Notes under the pieces: model-generated
Told to the model about the DNA's origin: nothing
Database searches by the model: none
Seen by the model: only the letters and a program-made list of their open reading frames with translations
Position numbers and translations under genes: made by a program
Shown: one piece after another, positions 7,922 through 15,297 of the stretch
Numbering within the stretch: the stretch's first letter is position 1
How the letters are laid out: every line of letters starts with the position of its first letter
DNA from: a virus
Virus record (IMG/VR): IMGVR_UViG_3300020118_000164
Location: 1-64,000 of that record
Reading direction: 5' to 3' (one strand)
DNA: 64,000 nt

Positions 7922-7926
7922 GGCGC

Positions 7927-7957
7927 ATACCATAGCATGGTGCGCCAGGGCTGTCAA
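7927..7957 (-). promoter_or_regulatory. Promoter-operator, family 1 copy 2
   Basis: Read leftward, TTGACA (7957-7952), 17 nt and TATGGT (7934-7929). The palindrome on the plus strand is ATACCATAGCATGGTGC (7927-7943). The -35 overlaps the TGA stop of the membrane-protein gene upstream, so the site is squeezed into a 30-bp junction. Confidence 0.85.
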
Positions 7958-8253
7958 CGTGAATCTTCGGAATCGATGCGCTCGACCCGGTCTGCGTCCA
8001 GGGCCTTGCCCAACGCCCAGGGCCTGAAGCGCTTCGGCAGGTAACGCATGGCGCGGAGCCACGGAGAGACGGGCGGCGCGTCCGGGTCTGGCATGCTCCA
8101 GATGATTCCGATGGCGAGGGCGAAGAGGAGGAGGCCGACGCCCATCGGGCGTGCGTGGTGAAGTGCGGCTCCCCATCCCGCGAGGACGGCTCCTGATATC
8201 TCCAGAAGCGTTGCGGTGCCGATGCGGAGACACCGGCCGAAGTATTGGGTCAT
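7954..8253 (-). CDS. Small membrane protein
   Basis: Encodes 99 residues. Two hydrophobic segments (about 12-32 and 38-52) are separated by a short His/Arg turn, and the C-terminal half is basic and soluble, so a hairpin in the inner membrane is likely. ATGA overlap at the start. Function unknown. Confidence 0.7.
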   Translation of the reverse strand: MTQYFGRCLRIGTATLLEISGAVLAGWGAALHHARPMGVGLLLFALAIGIIWSMPDPDAPPVSPWLRAMRYLPKRFRPWALGKALDADRVERIDSEDSR

Positions 8254-8582
8254 AGCTCGCGTCCCTCTCTCGCCATGGCACGGATCTCGGCGACCGTGAA
8301 CGGCAAGCCGGTCTCGCTGACGAGCTGCAGGCCGGGATCAAGGCCGCGGACGTTCTCGACGACCACGACGGCGCCGTTGGGGCCGCCGAGCGTTCGCATC
8401 GGGCAGCGGGCATCGTCCTCGTCTTCCGCGAGCATGAGCGCGATGCGCTGTCCCGCGCCTGCCGTGAGCACTAAGGTCCCGGCGTAGCCGCCGGTTTCCC
8501 AGATCTCTAAGCGGTCATGAACGCCCCTGACCAGACGAAGTGACGTGATCGGCGGGCGCAGATGGTTGTATGAGGTGCTCAT
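8250..8582 (-). CDS. Hypothetical protein
   Basis: Encodes 110 residues with a beta-rich pattern (LEIWETGGYAGTLVLTAG, AVVVVENVRG) and an acidic EDEDD loop. It is joined to both neighbours by ATGA overlaps. Function unknown. Confidence 0.7.
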   Translation of the reverse strand: MSTSYNHLRPPITSLRLVRGVHDRLEIWETGGYAGTLVLTAGAGQRIALMLAEDEDDARCPMRTLGGPNGAVVVVENVRGLDPGLQLVSETGLPFTVAEIRAMAREGREL

Positions 8583-8800
8583 CCTCGGTCCTCTCTCATG
8601 TAAGCCGCAAGCTCACGAGCCGATTCGAGGCAGGGCGCAAGTTTCTCACGGAGGTCCATGATCCCATCGGCTACGTAGCTACGGCCACCATACTCGGCCC
8701 ATGCGTCCTCTAGGTCACTCGCCGCGGCGGTGAGATGGCGGACAAGCTCGGCCATCGCGCGCTCAGCGGCGCCTTCGGTTACCTGGCGCCGCGGTATCAT
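8579..8800 (-). CDS. Small helical protein
   Basis: Encodes 73 residues, nearly all helix-forming, with an acidic central segment. It is coupled on both sides by ATGA overlaps. Function unknown. Confidence 0.7.
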   Translation of the reverse strand: MIPRRQVTEGAAERAMAELVRHLTAAASDLEDAWAEYGGRSYVADGIMDLREKLAPCLESARELAAYMREDRG

Positions 8801-9561
8801 TCTTGCCCTTCTCGTGCCGGTATCGGCGGCGGTTCATGCTGCGCCCGTCGCCAGCAGTAGGTCGCGAAGCCGTATCGAAAACGGAATTGCGGGCCATCGA
8901 TCGCGTCACCGCGCCAGGGAACTTCATCGCGGATGGGGCGCAGCTCCGGCTTATGCGGGTAGTGCCGCCAGATATCGAGCCAGATCTCCTCACCCTCCGC
9001 CGGTTCCGGTGGCAGCTCCGGCAGGTAGTGCCAGCCGCCGGCCGTCTGCGCCTCCGGGAGGGCGCGGATCGCATCAGCCAAGTCCTCGCCGTCCAGGGGC
9101 TCGACGAGAGCCGCTGCGGTCTCCCGGATTCGCGCCGGGCTCGCCGCCGACTCAGCGGGCCCTGGGCGCATCTCGGCGACCGACATCAGGGCCTTTGCGA
9201 GCGCGCCGAGGCCGGCTTGTGAGTCCACGTGATAGTGCCCCACGCCAAAGCCATGAAACCACTCGCGCGGGCTCGGCGCGCCGCAATGCCCATCAACGCG
9301 CACCTCGCGGCCGTAAGTCTCATGCAGCCGATCGGCAATCTCGACAGGTAATCCAGGGCCCTTCGCGATCCAATAAGTCCACGCGCGCTCAAACGTCCAC
9401 CCGCACAAGGAGCCGATCACCTTGGCCGGAACCTCGCGCCCCAGGAGGAGTATCGGAACGGTTAACGGCTTGATCCCCGCCTCTTCTAGCTCGGCGGTCG
9501 CTTGCTGCGTTACTTCGCGAATCACTCCGTCGTCCGTGACGTGCCGCGCCAGATTTATCAC
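8797..9561 (-). CDS. Hypothetical protein with DUF551-like C-terminus
   Basis: Encodes 254 residues from GTG at 9561, chosen because it overlaps the upstream TGA (GTGA). The first 100 residues include RHVTDDGVIREVTQQA. The last 80 contain WHYLPELPPEP, a motif shared with the 12336-12872 product on the opposite arm and reminiscent of DUF551. This suggests a mosaic, two-domain protein. Function unknown. Confidence 0.7.
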   Translation of the reverse strand: MINLARHVTDDGVIREVTQQATAELEEAGIKPLTVPILLLGREVPAKVIGSLCGWTFERAWTYWIAKGPGLPVEIADRLHETYGREVRVDGHCGAPSPREWFHGFGVGHYHVDSQAGLGALAKALMSVAEMRPGPAESAASPARIRETAAALVEPLDGEDLADAIRALPEAQTAGGWHYLPELPPEPAEGEEIWLDIWRHYPHKPELRPIRDEVPWRGDAIDGPQFRFRYGFATYCWRRAQHEPPPIPAREGQE

Positions 9562-10187
9562 TTGTGAGCACTCCCCTCCGCCCCCGCAGCCGGTTCCCGG
9601 AGGAGGGCGGCGGCGCGGCGGAGTTGGTTGCATGTCTCTTCAACTGCGGCCTTCTCGACGCGACAGCGCCAGAAAGCTAGTGCGGTTAGGGAAAGCGCGA
9701 GGTGCTCTCGCTCCTTCGCATCCATTGCCGCCTTCACAGCCTGCGCTTCTAGTTCTCGGGCGCGACCCTCCAGCCAGGATCGCTGCTCTCCGTAGTCCAT
9801 GCCCCTGGTCATGCTCCGCAGTTGATCGGCCGTCCAGTCAGTCGGCGTCTCCTCGGCCATTGCCGGCACATGGAATCGCCGAGCGTCCGCGAGCGCTTCC
9901 TCCACCGTGGCGCGGACGGGACCGCAGGCGTAGCAAGAGACCTGCTCGGCACCGTCAAGAGAATGCCGGTGCTTCTCGACGACGATGGGCGGGACGTAGC
10001 CATCCGCTGCCGGCGCGCCCCTCGGGTCAACCGCCATCGCCTCGTCGCGCCGCTCCCTCTCGCCCGCGGGAAGGGGATAGGAGCGGAGGAGGGCGATGAT
10101 TTCCTCACGCTGCGCCGGAACCACCGTATTGCAGCGCATCAGGTAGTGGACGATGCTGTCGAGTCGCGCGCGCGTAACGGCCTTCAT
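9558..10187 (-). CDS. Hypothetical protein
   Basis: Encodes 209 residues. The N-terminal 50 resemble a small helical domain (LMRCNTVVPAQREEIIALL), a CYACGP pair sits near residue 87, and the C-terminal 70 are a probable coiled coil. ATGA and GTGA overlaps at its ends. Function unknown. Confidence 0.75.
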   Translation of the reverse strand: MKAVTRARLDSIVHYLMRCNTVVPAQREEIIALLRSYPLPAGERERRDEAMAVDPRGAPAADGYVPPIVVEKHRHSLDGAEQVSCYACGPVRATVEEALADARRFHVPAMAEETPTDWTADQLRSMTRGMDYGEQRSWLEGRARELEAQAVKAAMDAKEREHLALSLTALAFWRCRVEKAAVEETCNQLRRAAALLREPAAGAEGSAHK

Positions 10188-10822
10188 GCCGTAGCCTCCT
10201 CGCCCTCACCCTCCGGACTCACGAGCGAGCCCGCGCCCATCTCCTCGTAGATGATGTCGGCAAGGGTGTCAGCCATGGCCTTGACCTCCTCGGGAACCAA
10301 GCCCTCACCGAACAGGGCGGTGTTGACGCGCTCCGCCGCCTTGTCCGCTTGCCTACGGTACATCCGTTCTGTTGCCTCTTGGAGCGCGACGCCGAAGGCT
10401 CTGTCGTCTTCGTCGTCCTCTCCGTGGAGGATGTTGTGGCAGCGCACCAGCTCGCGCAGAATCACGGCCTCTTCCGGGGTCCACAAGGCCACTGACCAAA
10501 GAACTTCACCGTCTCGCGTCAGTTGAATTTGCTCATAGGTGGGCACACCGTCATACGGACCGCCAACGTCAATCAGGCGCAGAGGGCTGCCGGGGTCGGG
10601 CGCCAGTCCCTTCGCCTCCAATTCGGCGAGGCGCTTCTGCGCTTCAGCAAGCCTCTCTCCGCGGGCTTGCGCTTCCTCCTCGGCGGTCTGCATGCGTTCT
10701 TGGAGGAGGAGGGCTTGCTCCTCATAGCGCGCGTCTCGGTCACGGAGTTCGTTGCGGAGGCGTTCGCATTCTGCTTCGGCCGTGGTGAGACGTTCATGAA
10801 GGTCTTCGTCTACCGGTATCAT
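10184..10822 (-). CDS. Coiled-coil hypothetical protein
   Basis: Encodes 212 residues. Residues 8-70 form a clear coiled coil (Glu, Arg, Ala, Leu heptads). A folded segment follows (LIDVGGPYDGVPTYEQ) and a helical C-terminus with two acidic stretches. A GAGAGGAG ribosome site precedes the ATG. Function unknown. Confidence 0.75.
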   Translation of the reverse strand: MIPVDEDLHERLTTAEAECERLRNELRDRDARYEEQALLLQERMQTAEEEAQARGERLAEAQKRLAELEAKGLAPDPGSPLRLIDVGGPYDGVPTYEQIQLTRDGEVLWSVALWTPEEAVILRELVRCHNILHGEDDEDDRAFGVALQEATERMYRRQADKAAERVNTALFGEGLVPEEVKAMADTLADIIYEEMGAGSLVSPEGEGEEATA

Positions 10823-10861
10823 TCGGGGCTCCTCTCGTGTACCGCATTGCCTCTGGCGTAT

Positions 10862-11014
10862 TTACGCATCAGCCCCACGACCACGCTCTGGACCGGCGAG
10901 CAATCCACCCACCAGCTCCGCCATGACCTCGCTCTGCTTGTCCGCCACAACGATCGCCTCTAGCCCCTTGATCAGCACTTCTAATTCGCTTCGCGTCAGT
11001 TCGTTCGTGGTCAC
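10862..11014 (-). CDS. Small helical protein
   Basis: Encodes 50 residues from GTG at 11014, with GAAGGAG six bases upstream and a GTGA overlap with the previous stop. Mostly helix (LTRSELEVLIKGLEAI). Function unknown. Confidence 0.6.
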   Translation of the reverse strand: MTTNELTRSELEVLIKGLEAIVVADKQSEVMAELVGGLLAGPERGRGADA

Positions 11015-11133
11015 TGCGACTCCTTCACCGGAATCAGGCCCGGCTCCGCGCGTACCGCCGACCGCAGCGTCGAGGCCGTGGCGACACGGGGAGCCGGGCA
11101 GAGTGCCGGCGGGGTTGAAGCGGAGCGGGTCAT
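11011..11133 (-). CDS. Short first ORF of the leftward operon
   Basis: Encodes 40 residues, starting 20 nt after the -10 box of the leftward divergent promoter with a GAGG nearby, and ending in a GTGA overlap with the next gene. The composition (Ala, Pro, Arg, Ser) is not distinctive, so it is supported mainly by position and overlap. Confidence 0.45.
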   Translation of the reverse strand: MTRSASTPPALCPAPRVATASTLRSAVRAEPGLIPVKESQ

Positions 11134-11151
11134 TGTTGGCCTCGACGGAGA

Positions 11152-11182
11152 GCACCATAGCATGGTGCTGGAGCGGGGTCAA
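11152..11182 (-). promoter_or_regulatory. Leftward divergent promoter-operator, family 1 copy 3
   Basis: The full palindrome GCACCATAGCATGGTGC occupies 11152-11168. Read leftward, TTGACC (11182-11177), 17 nt and TATGGT (11159-11154). This should be the main promoter of the leftward arm that ends near 7954. Copy 4, 54 bp away, faces the other direction. Confidence 0.85.
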
Positions 11183-11206
11183 GCGGTGCGGTCGGGATTC
11201 TCGGAG

Positions 11207-11238
11207 TTGACGGCGCGGAAGGCACCATGCTATGGTGC
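11207..11238 (+). promoter_or_regulatory. Rightward divergent promoter-operator, family 1 copy 4
   Basis: TTGACG (11207-11212), an 18-nt spacer and TATGGT (11231-11236). The palindrome GCACCATGCTATGGTGC is at 11222-11238. It drives the rightward accessory cluster starting at 11257, which has its own AAAGGGGA ribosome site. Confidence 0.85.
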
Positions 11239-11256
11239 GGCTCGAAAGGGGAACGC

Positions 11257-11463
11257 ATGAGCGACGATTCCGATTCGAGAGCAGCGCGCGGCGGCTGTTT
11301 CGGGCTTGGCTCCGTTGTGGCTGCCGTGCTCTCGGCGGCCCTCAATCACTCCTTCTGTTGGGGCTTCCTGCACTTCGTCCTCGGATGGATCTACGTGCTC
11401 TATGCCTTGATCGTGCGGAGCCGGGAAATCCTGCCGGCCCTGCGGCAGATGTTAGGAGTCTAA
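11257..11463 (+). CDS. Small membrane protein
   Basis: Encodes 68 residues. A polar N-terminus is followed by hydrophobic stretches (GLGSVVAAVLSAAL and FCWGFLHFVLGWIYVLYALI). An earlier in-frame ATG lies inside the promoter, so 11257 with its AAAGGGGA site is the start. First gene of the rightward arm. Function unknown. Confidence 0.7.
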   Translation: MSDDSDSRAARGGCFGLGSVVAAVLSAALNHSFCWGFLHFVLGWIYVLYALIVRSREILPALRQMLGV

Positions 11464-11687
11464 TGATGAGATTCTACGGCCGGTGGGCGGGGAACAAAAC
11501 AGGCACGCCGGAAGACCCGAGTCGCTGCATCGTGCAAGTGCCGCAGCACGCCGGCAGCTACGTGTACCGGCAGTGCTCGCGGAAGAGGGGACACGGCGTG
11601 CACCTCGATCTCTGCGGCATACACGCCCGCAAGGAATTCGCCCGCGGCCGAAGCTGCCTTTACATCCCGCCCGAGGAGGAGTCATGA
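11463..11687 (+). CDS. Small cysteine/histidine protein
   Basis: Encodes 74 residues, starting in a TAATG overlap. CIVQVPQHAG, CSRKRGHGVH and CGIHARKEF supply enough Cys and His for a zinc site. The pattern resembles small phage proteins with a C...RGH..H...C core. Function unknown. Confidence 0.65.
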   Translation: MMRFYGRWAGNKTGTPEDPSRCIVQVPQHAGSYVYRQCSRKRGHGVHLDLCGIHARKEFARGRSCLYIPPEEES

Positions 11688-12100
11688 TGAAGCGCAGCAC
11701 CATGTCAGACAAGCTCGACGCCGCCGGAGTCCACGGCAGCGCCCGGACAATCCTCCTCGCCGAGATGGACGATGCCGGGATGCCGTGGGAGGAAGAGGAG
11801 CCGGCTAGCGCAGAGCGCCTCTATTTTCTTGCGGGGGCGATGCTCAATCCAAATCTTCCGCCAGCGTGGGTGATCTCGATGTATTCAAACTGCGTCGGGC
11901 TGCGGGAGTCTGAAGCGCGCGCCGCCGTTGAGTTGTATGGGCGCCGAGTGTCAATCCAGACCGTCATCCGCGAGATGCGCTATCCGACCTATACGGGCGG
12001 GATCGGCCTATCTATACTCGCCCGTTGGGCGGACATGCTCGAAGGTGGTGACGGCGGCGCTCCCGTAAGTCGGCGGCGCCAAGAGGAGGATAAGCTATGA
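11684..12100 (+). CDS. Hypothetical protein
   Basis: Encodes 138 residues, with two consecutive ATG codons at the ATGA junction. An acidic segment (MPWEEEEPASAERL) precedes a helical C-terminal half. No recognisable domain. Confidence 0.7.
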   Translation: MMKRSTMSDKLDAAGVHGSARTILLAEMDDAGMPWEEEEPASAERLYFLAGAMLNPNLPPAWVISMYSNCVGLRESEARAAVELYGRRVSIQTVIREMRYPTYTGGIGLSILARWADMLEGGDGGAPVSRRRQEEDKL

Positions 12101-12339
12101 GCGAGTACGCCGTGATTCAGGCCGGGGACGCCGTGCGCATCGAGCCCGTAACAAATCCCTTCCGCCGCGGAGTCACCCTGCGCGAAGCCTTCCGCCGGGC
12201 GCGCCAACTGGCGGGATGGGCGCCGGAAGAGCGGGAGGGCGGCGAGATCTGCCGGCGGTGCGGCGGCGCGGGCTGCGGGCTCTGCGATGGCGAGGGTCAC
12301 ACGTTGAACCGCGCGGATGATGAGGAGGATCTGGTATGA
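12097..12339 (+). CDS. Small zinc-ribbon protein
   Basis: Encodes 80 residues. The C-terminal CRRCGGAGCGLCDGEG is a DnaJ-like zinc repeat (CxxCxGxG type) and should bind zinc. The N-terminal part is basic and helical. ATGA overlaps at both ends. Confidence 0.75.
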   Translation: MSEYAVIQAGDAVRIEPVTNPFRRGVTLREAFRRARQLAGWAPEEREGGEICRRCGGAGCGLCDGEGHTLNRADDEEDLV

Positions 12340-12872
12340 ACGCGGCGAAGCCGGTGAATCCTCCAACAGACGAAGAGCTGAGGCTGCTCGCGGCGACGGC
12401 TGGCAGTCACGCGCGGGTTTTGCGCGGGGTGGACAGAAAGCGGTACCTCCGAATCGAGGCACTGCTTGCCGCCTACCCGATGGATCGCGACGCCCTCGCG
12501 ATTACGGCGGAGGAATCCGCCGAGATACTTAGCGAGGTTGCGTTAGGACTCGCATGGGCGGCCGGCGATGCCGAACCGCCGAGGTACTGCGCGGAAGGCT
12601 GTTCACTGCCTCACCTCGGCGCGCGCGCCAACGCCGCAATTCATGAAGCGGTAGAAGCAGCGGCGGCCGGGACCCGGGCACCTCCGGGCGTGTGGCATCA
12701 TCTTCCTGAGCTACCGCCGGAAAGCGCGATGGTGCTCGTCGCCTCATCCTCATGGCCGCACCCCGTTCTTTGCATGCATCGCGGCGGTCGCTTCCTCATG
12801 GAGGTTGATCGTGAGGTGCCGCGGCCGTTCGCGTGGATGCCGGGTCCCCGCTTGCCGGAGCGCCGGCCATGA
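12336..12872 (+). CDS. Hypothetical protein with DUF551-like C-terminus
   Basis: Encodes 178 residues. A helical N-terminal half (DEELRLLAATAG, DRDALAITAEESAEIL) is joined to a domain with WHHLPELPPESAMVLVASS and ending FAWMPGPRLPE, the layout of DUF551. The WH-LPELPPE motif is shared with the leftward gene at 8797. Function unknown. Confidence 0.7.
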   Translation: MNAAKPVNPPTDEELRLLAATAGSHARVLRGVDRKRYLRIEALLAAYPMDRDALAITAEESAEILSEVALGLAWAAGDAEPPRYCAEGCSLPHLGARANAAIHEAVEAAAAGTRAPPGVWHHLPELPPESAMVLVASSSWPHPVLCMHRGGRFLMEVDREVPRPFAWMPGPRLPERRP

Positions 12873-12991
12873 GCTGGCCGCAGGCATGCGTTGAGATCGC
12901 GGGATTTATCTTCGGTGCCGTGTGCGTCCTCGGGCTGGTCACCTTTCTTGAGGGCGAGGCGATTGTCCGCGCATGGAGGAACAAGCGATGA
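12869..12991 (+). CDS. 40-residue single-pass membrane protein
   Basis: MSWPQACVEIAGFIFGAVCV followed by LGLVTFLEGEAIVRAWRNKR gives one transmembrane helix with a basic tail. ATGA overlaps at both ends show it is a real link in the operon chain. Function unknown. Confidence 0.65.
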   Translation: MSWPQACVEIAGFIFGAVCVLGLVTFLEGEAIVRAWRNKR

Positions 12992-13146
12992 GCGCGAGCG
13001 TCGAGGAGCGGGAGCGGATCGCGCGCGGATGGCTCCTGCTCATTCGCGCCCACGATCATATCTTACGGCGGCGGGAGATCCCGCTACGGGACCGCAAGGA
13101 CACTTGCGACCTGATGCATCGGCTCAGTATCGAGGTGCTCCGATGA
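12988..13146 (+). CDS. 52-residue basic helical protein
   Basis: Starts and stops in ATGA overlaps. It is rich in Arg and Glu with one His-Asp-His stretch (RAHDHILRRRE). Function unknown. Confidence 0.6.
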   Translation: MSASVEERERIARGWLLLIRAHDHILRRREIPLRDRKDTCDLMHRLSIEVLR

Positions 13147-13355
13147 TCGTAGACTTATACCGACACCTCCGCCGAATCCTGGGCGAGAGGCAGACCGAGC
13201 ACGCCCTCCCGCAGTGCGCGGACCCGGCGTGTGCCCGGATCTTCGTCCGCACCCGGCCGGGGCAGGCGCTGTGCCAGCGCTGCGAGGACGCGACCCGCGA
13301 GGCTGAGGCGTCCATCGTGCCGCTAGAGATCTGGCGCGGAAGGGCGGCGAAGTGA
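13143..13355 (+). CDS. Small zinc-finger protein
   Basis: Encodes 70 residues. CADPACARIF and CQRCEDATR provide four cysteines spaced as in zinc ribbons. ATGA overlap at the start, GTGA overlap at the end. Function unknown. Confidence 0.65.
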   Translation: MIVDLYRHLRRILGERQTEHALPQCADPACARIFVRTRPGQALCQRCEDATREAEASIVPLEIWRGRAAK

Positions 13356-13534
13356 CCGGCCTTACGGTCGCTGCTGGTGCTCGGCGCCCCAAACCGGCGC
13401 CGCCCTGCGATATGCCGGAGGGCTGCTGTTTCTGCGATAAACCGGACATCTGCCGATGCCAGCGCTGCGGCCACCGATGCTGCGGGGACTGCGTCAAGAG
13501 GCACTTATGCAGGCGGCGCCCGGTGACTCGGTGA
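13352..13534 (+). CDS. Small cysteine-rich zinc protein
   Basis: Encodes 60 residues from GTG. CCFCDKPDICRCQRCGHRCC and CVKRHLC resemble a B-box or RING-like double zinc site. GTGA overlaps on both sides. Function unknown. Confidence 0.65.
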   Translation: MTGLTVAAGARRPKPAPPCDMPEGCCFCDKPDICRCQRCGHRCCGDCVKRHLCRRRPVTR

Positions 13535-14094
13535 CCGCTCCCACTCCCTCCGCCCTCACCAAGAGGGAACTCGACCGTCGCGGATGGCCCTGGGCGCAGG
13601 GGGAGTATTTTCAGGTGATGGGCGATCCGAAAGATGCCGGCAGGCTCGCCGCGTTCCTGGAGTGCGTCGCGATGATAGAGAGCCTGTCATCCTTCACCGC
13701 CGACGCTTTCACGGCTGACGTTCTGCGCGCGACGCTCGGAGATCTTCGCGGAGCCGTGCTCACTCGTGCGGCCGCGATCAAGCAACGCGAGGGACCGCCC
13801 GGCGTCAAGAAGGATTTGTTCGGCTACGGGGACTTGTTGGTGCTCGACGGCCACCCCGGCTCGCTCCTGATCCAATGCACCTCGGCCTCCAACGCGAGCG
13901 CCAGGGTCGCCAAGATCAAGAGCCTGGACGTGGCCCGCGAGTGGCTCTCCGCGGGCAATCGAATCCAGGTCTGGGGCTGGGCAGAGCGACCGGTAGATGA
14001 GGCGCAGGCGTTGCTCCTGCGTGGCGCCCGGAAGCCCCGGATGTCCTGGCAGGTCCGGATCGTTCCCGTCACCATGGACATGTTCGGCGCTTGA
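13531..14094 (+). CDS. Putative PD-(D/E)XK-like phage nuclease
   Basis: Encodes 187 residues, with GTG at 13531 chosen for the GTGA overlap. KKDLFGYGDLLVLDG followed by LLIQCTSASNASARV matches a widespread phage protein in which D...G..D and a strand Q-x-T occupy the catalytic positions of restriction-like nucleases. The assignment is by motif memory only. Its TGA stop lies inside the -35 box of the next promoter. Confidence 0.6.
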   Translation: MTAPTPSALTKRELDRRGWPWAQGEYFQVMGDPKDAGRLAAFLECVAMIESLSSFTADAFTADVLRATLGDLRGAVLTRAAAIKQREGPPGVKKDLFGYGDLLVLDGHPGSLLIQCTSASNASARVAKIKSLDVAREWLSAGNRIQVWGWAERPVDEAQALLLRGARKPRMSWQVRIVPVTMDMFGA

Positions 14095-14119
14095 CGCTCC
14101 GCGCGCACCATGCTATGGT
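14091..14119 (+). promoter_or_regulatory. Promoter-operator, family 1 copy 5
   Basis: TTGACG (14091-14096) is followed by TATGGT (14112-14117) with only 15 nt between, so the promoter may be weaker than the others. The palindrome is perfect at 14103-14119. The -35 overlaps the upstream TGA stop. Confidence 0.7.
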
Positions 14120-14136
14120 GCGTCTGTTCGAGGCCG

Positions 14137-14220
14137 TCATGCAACGCATTCCAAGTTTCCACACCTCTCGGCTGTCGCTGGCTCGCTAGCCGCCGCGGTC
14201 GGGATTTACAACCGAGGTAA
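14137..14220 (+). CDS. Possible 27-codon leader ORF
   Basis: An ATG with a nearby GAGG opens 19 nt after the -10 box and closes 6 nt before the 14227 gene. The composition is not distinctive. It could be a coupled leader like the one at 987-1037, or chance. Confidence 0.25.
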   Translation, partial: SCNAFQVSTPLGCRWLASRRGRDLQPR

Positions 14221-14226
14221 CGCCTC

Positions 14227-14367
14227 ATGAGAGAGTGCAAATCGACGCGCGGCACGGCGCCCAAGGGCGTTCGGACTCAGACGCAATGCAGCGGTCATGA
14301 GGATTGCAACCGCGGCAAGTGCAACCACCCCAAGCCGTGGTGGCACGCTCAGGAAGCGAAGAAGTAG
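14227..14367 (+). CDS. 46-residue basic protein
   Basis: The ATG has GAGGTAA seven bases upstream. The product is rich in Lys, Arg, Cys and His (CSGHEDCNRGKCNHPKPWWH), compatible with a small zinc knuckle. The next gene begins immediately after its TAG. Confidence 0.6.
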   Translation: MRECKSTRGTAPKGVRTQTQCSGHEDCNRGKCNHPKPWWHAQEAKK

Positions 14368-14613
14368 ATGGCCGCCGGTCGCTTCCGTTCCCCGAAGCAT
14401 CCGAAGCAGTCCAAGGTCGCCCGCGGAGGGATGACGGACGACAAGACGCGCCGCTGGCTTACCTACCGTGAGGTGCTCGACGGCACAGAGCCGTCGCTCT
14501 ACACCCCGCCAGCCCGGCGCTGCCTCTACGGACTCCGCAACCTCCTGCGCCGGAAGCGGGAGGCGATCAGGCGGGATCTGCGCAAGAAGGCCGCTCAACA
14601 ATCTGGCGGCTGA
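14368..14613 (+). CDS. Small basic protein
   Basis: Encodes 81 residues, with the ATG directly abutting the previous stop. Very basic (RKREAIRRDLRKK), so it may bind nucleic acid. Function unknown. Confidence 0.65.
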   Translation: MAAGRFRSPKHPKQSKVARGGMTDDKTRRWLTYREVLDGTEPSLYTPPARRCLYGLRNLLRRKREAIRRDLRKKAAQQSGG

Positions 14614-14631
14614 CGGTGTCTAGGCGGTAGC

Positions 14632-14652
14632 AGCCCGGCGCGGAGCCGGGTT
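14632..14652 (+). terminator. Hairpin after the 14368 gene, possible weak terminator
   Basis: AGCCCGGC, a GCGGA loop and GCCGGGTT form an eight-pair stem 18 nt after the stop, followed by TTGTGT rather than a clean U-run. It could attenuate transcription or protect a 3' end. Confidence 0.35.
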
Positions 14653-14675
14653 GTGTCCCTGCGGAGGAGACGGCC

Positions 14676-14870
14676 ATGGCGAAGACAAGCACTCAAATCG
14701 CGCGAATCATACGAGATGAACTGGTTCAGATTGGCAATCGACACCCCGAGGCCGGGCGCGACCTCGATTACTGCATCGGCCTCCTCGATAAGCTGCGCGA
14801 GCGCGCTTCGGATGAAGGCTTCGGCCAGGCGAGAGAGGCCGCTGCGGCTGGCGTCGCGTTGACCGCTTGA
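14676..14870 (+). CDS. Small helical protein
   Basis: Encodes 64 residues with a strong GGAGGAG ribosome site. Amphipathic helices (IARIIRDELVQIGN, LDKLRERASDEG). Function unknown. Confidence 0.65.
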   Translation: MAKTSTQIARIIRDELVQIGNRHPEAGRDLDYCIGLLDKLRERASDEGFGQAREAAAAGVALTA

Positions 14871-14947
14871 GCGTTCTTGCCGCCCATCTCCGCGAGGTGG
14901 GCGACAGCGAGCGCTCAAGCTCGATCGACGCCACAGAGGAGGTTTCT

Positions 14948-15229
14948 ATGCATTTGGCCGCGACCTGTCTCGTCAGCTTCTGGCTCAACCTCGCCCCGGC
15001 GCTCACGCCGGTGGCGATCCTGCCTCAGAACCAGTACAGCGGCGGCTGTCCGAGCCGGTGCGACTGCGCCGACCAATGCGAGGCGGACAAGGAGTATTAC
15101 TGTTGGCCCTCGTGCAGCGGCAAGACCGGCACCGCCTACAACGACTGCATGAACCAGTGCGCAGTCACCTTCAACGCCTGCTATTCGTGGTGCGCCAACA
15201 ACTGCCCCGGAGACTTCGGGGCCTGCTAG
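14948..15229 (+). CDS. Secreted 12-cysteine protein, hairpinin-like
   Basis: Encodes 93 residues with GAGGAGG before the ATG. Residues 1-23 (MHLAATCLVSFWLNLAPALT and on) form a Sec-type signal peptide. The mature part has 12 cysteines. Two blocks carry paired CxxxC motifs, C-x3-C-x7-C-x3-C and C-x3-C-x6-C-x3-C, the spacing of disulfide-linked helical hairpins (alpha-hairpinin or CHCH type). A phage-encoded exported disulfide-rich protein could act in the envelope, as an exclusion factor or toxin-like effector. No family was recognised. Confidence 0.7.
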   Translation: MHLAATCLVSFWLNLAPALTPVAILPQNQYSGGCPSRCDCADQCEADKEYYCWPSCSGKTGTAYNDCMNQCAVTFNACYSWCANNCPGDFGAC

Positions 15230-15245
15230 GCCGACCTCACCCGCT

Positions 15246-15267
15246 GCCGCTCGCCATGGTGGGCGGC
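15246..15267 (+). terminator. Hairpin after the cysteine-rich gene
   Basis: GCCGCTCGC, loop CATG and GTGGGCGGC form nine pairs (two of them G-U) just after the 15229 stop. There is no U-run, so termination is uncertain. Confidence 0.3.
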
Positions 15268-15297
15268 AACGAGAGATGCCGGACAAGGAGGAAGAGC

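Noticed and set aside
7113-8413. 335-codon leftward ORF starting at 8413
   Set aside because: Its first 164 codons run opposite to good frames of other genes; the promoter and leaderless ATG at 7921 mark the true start.
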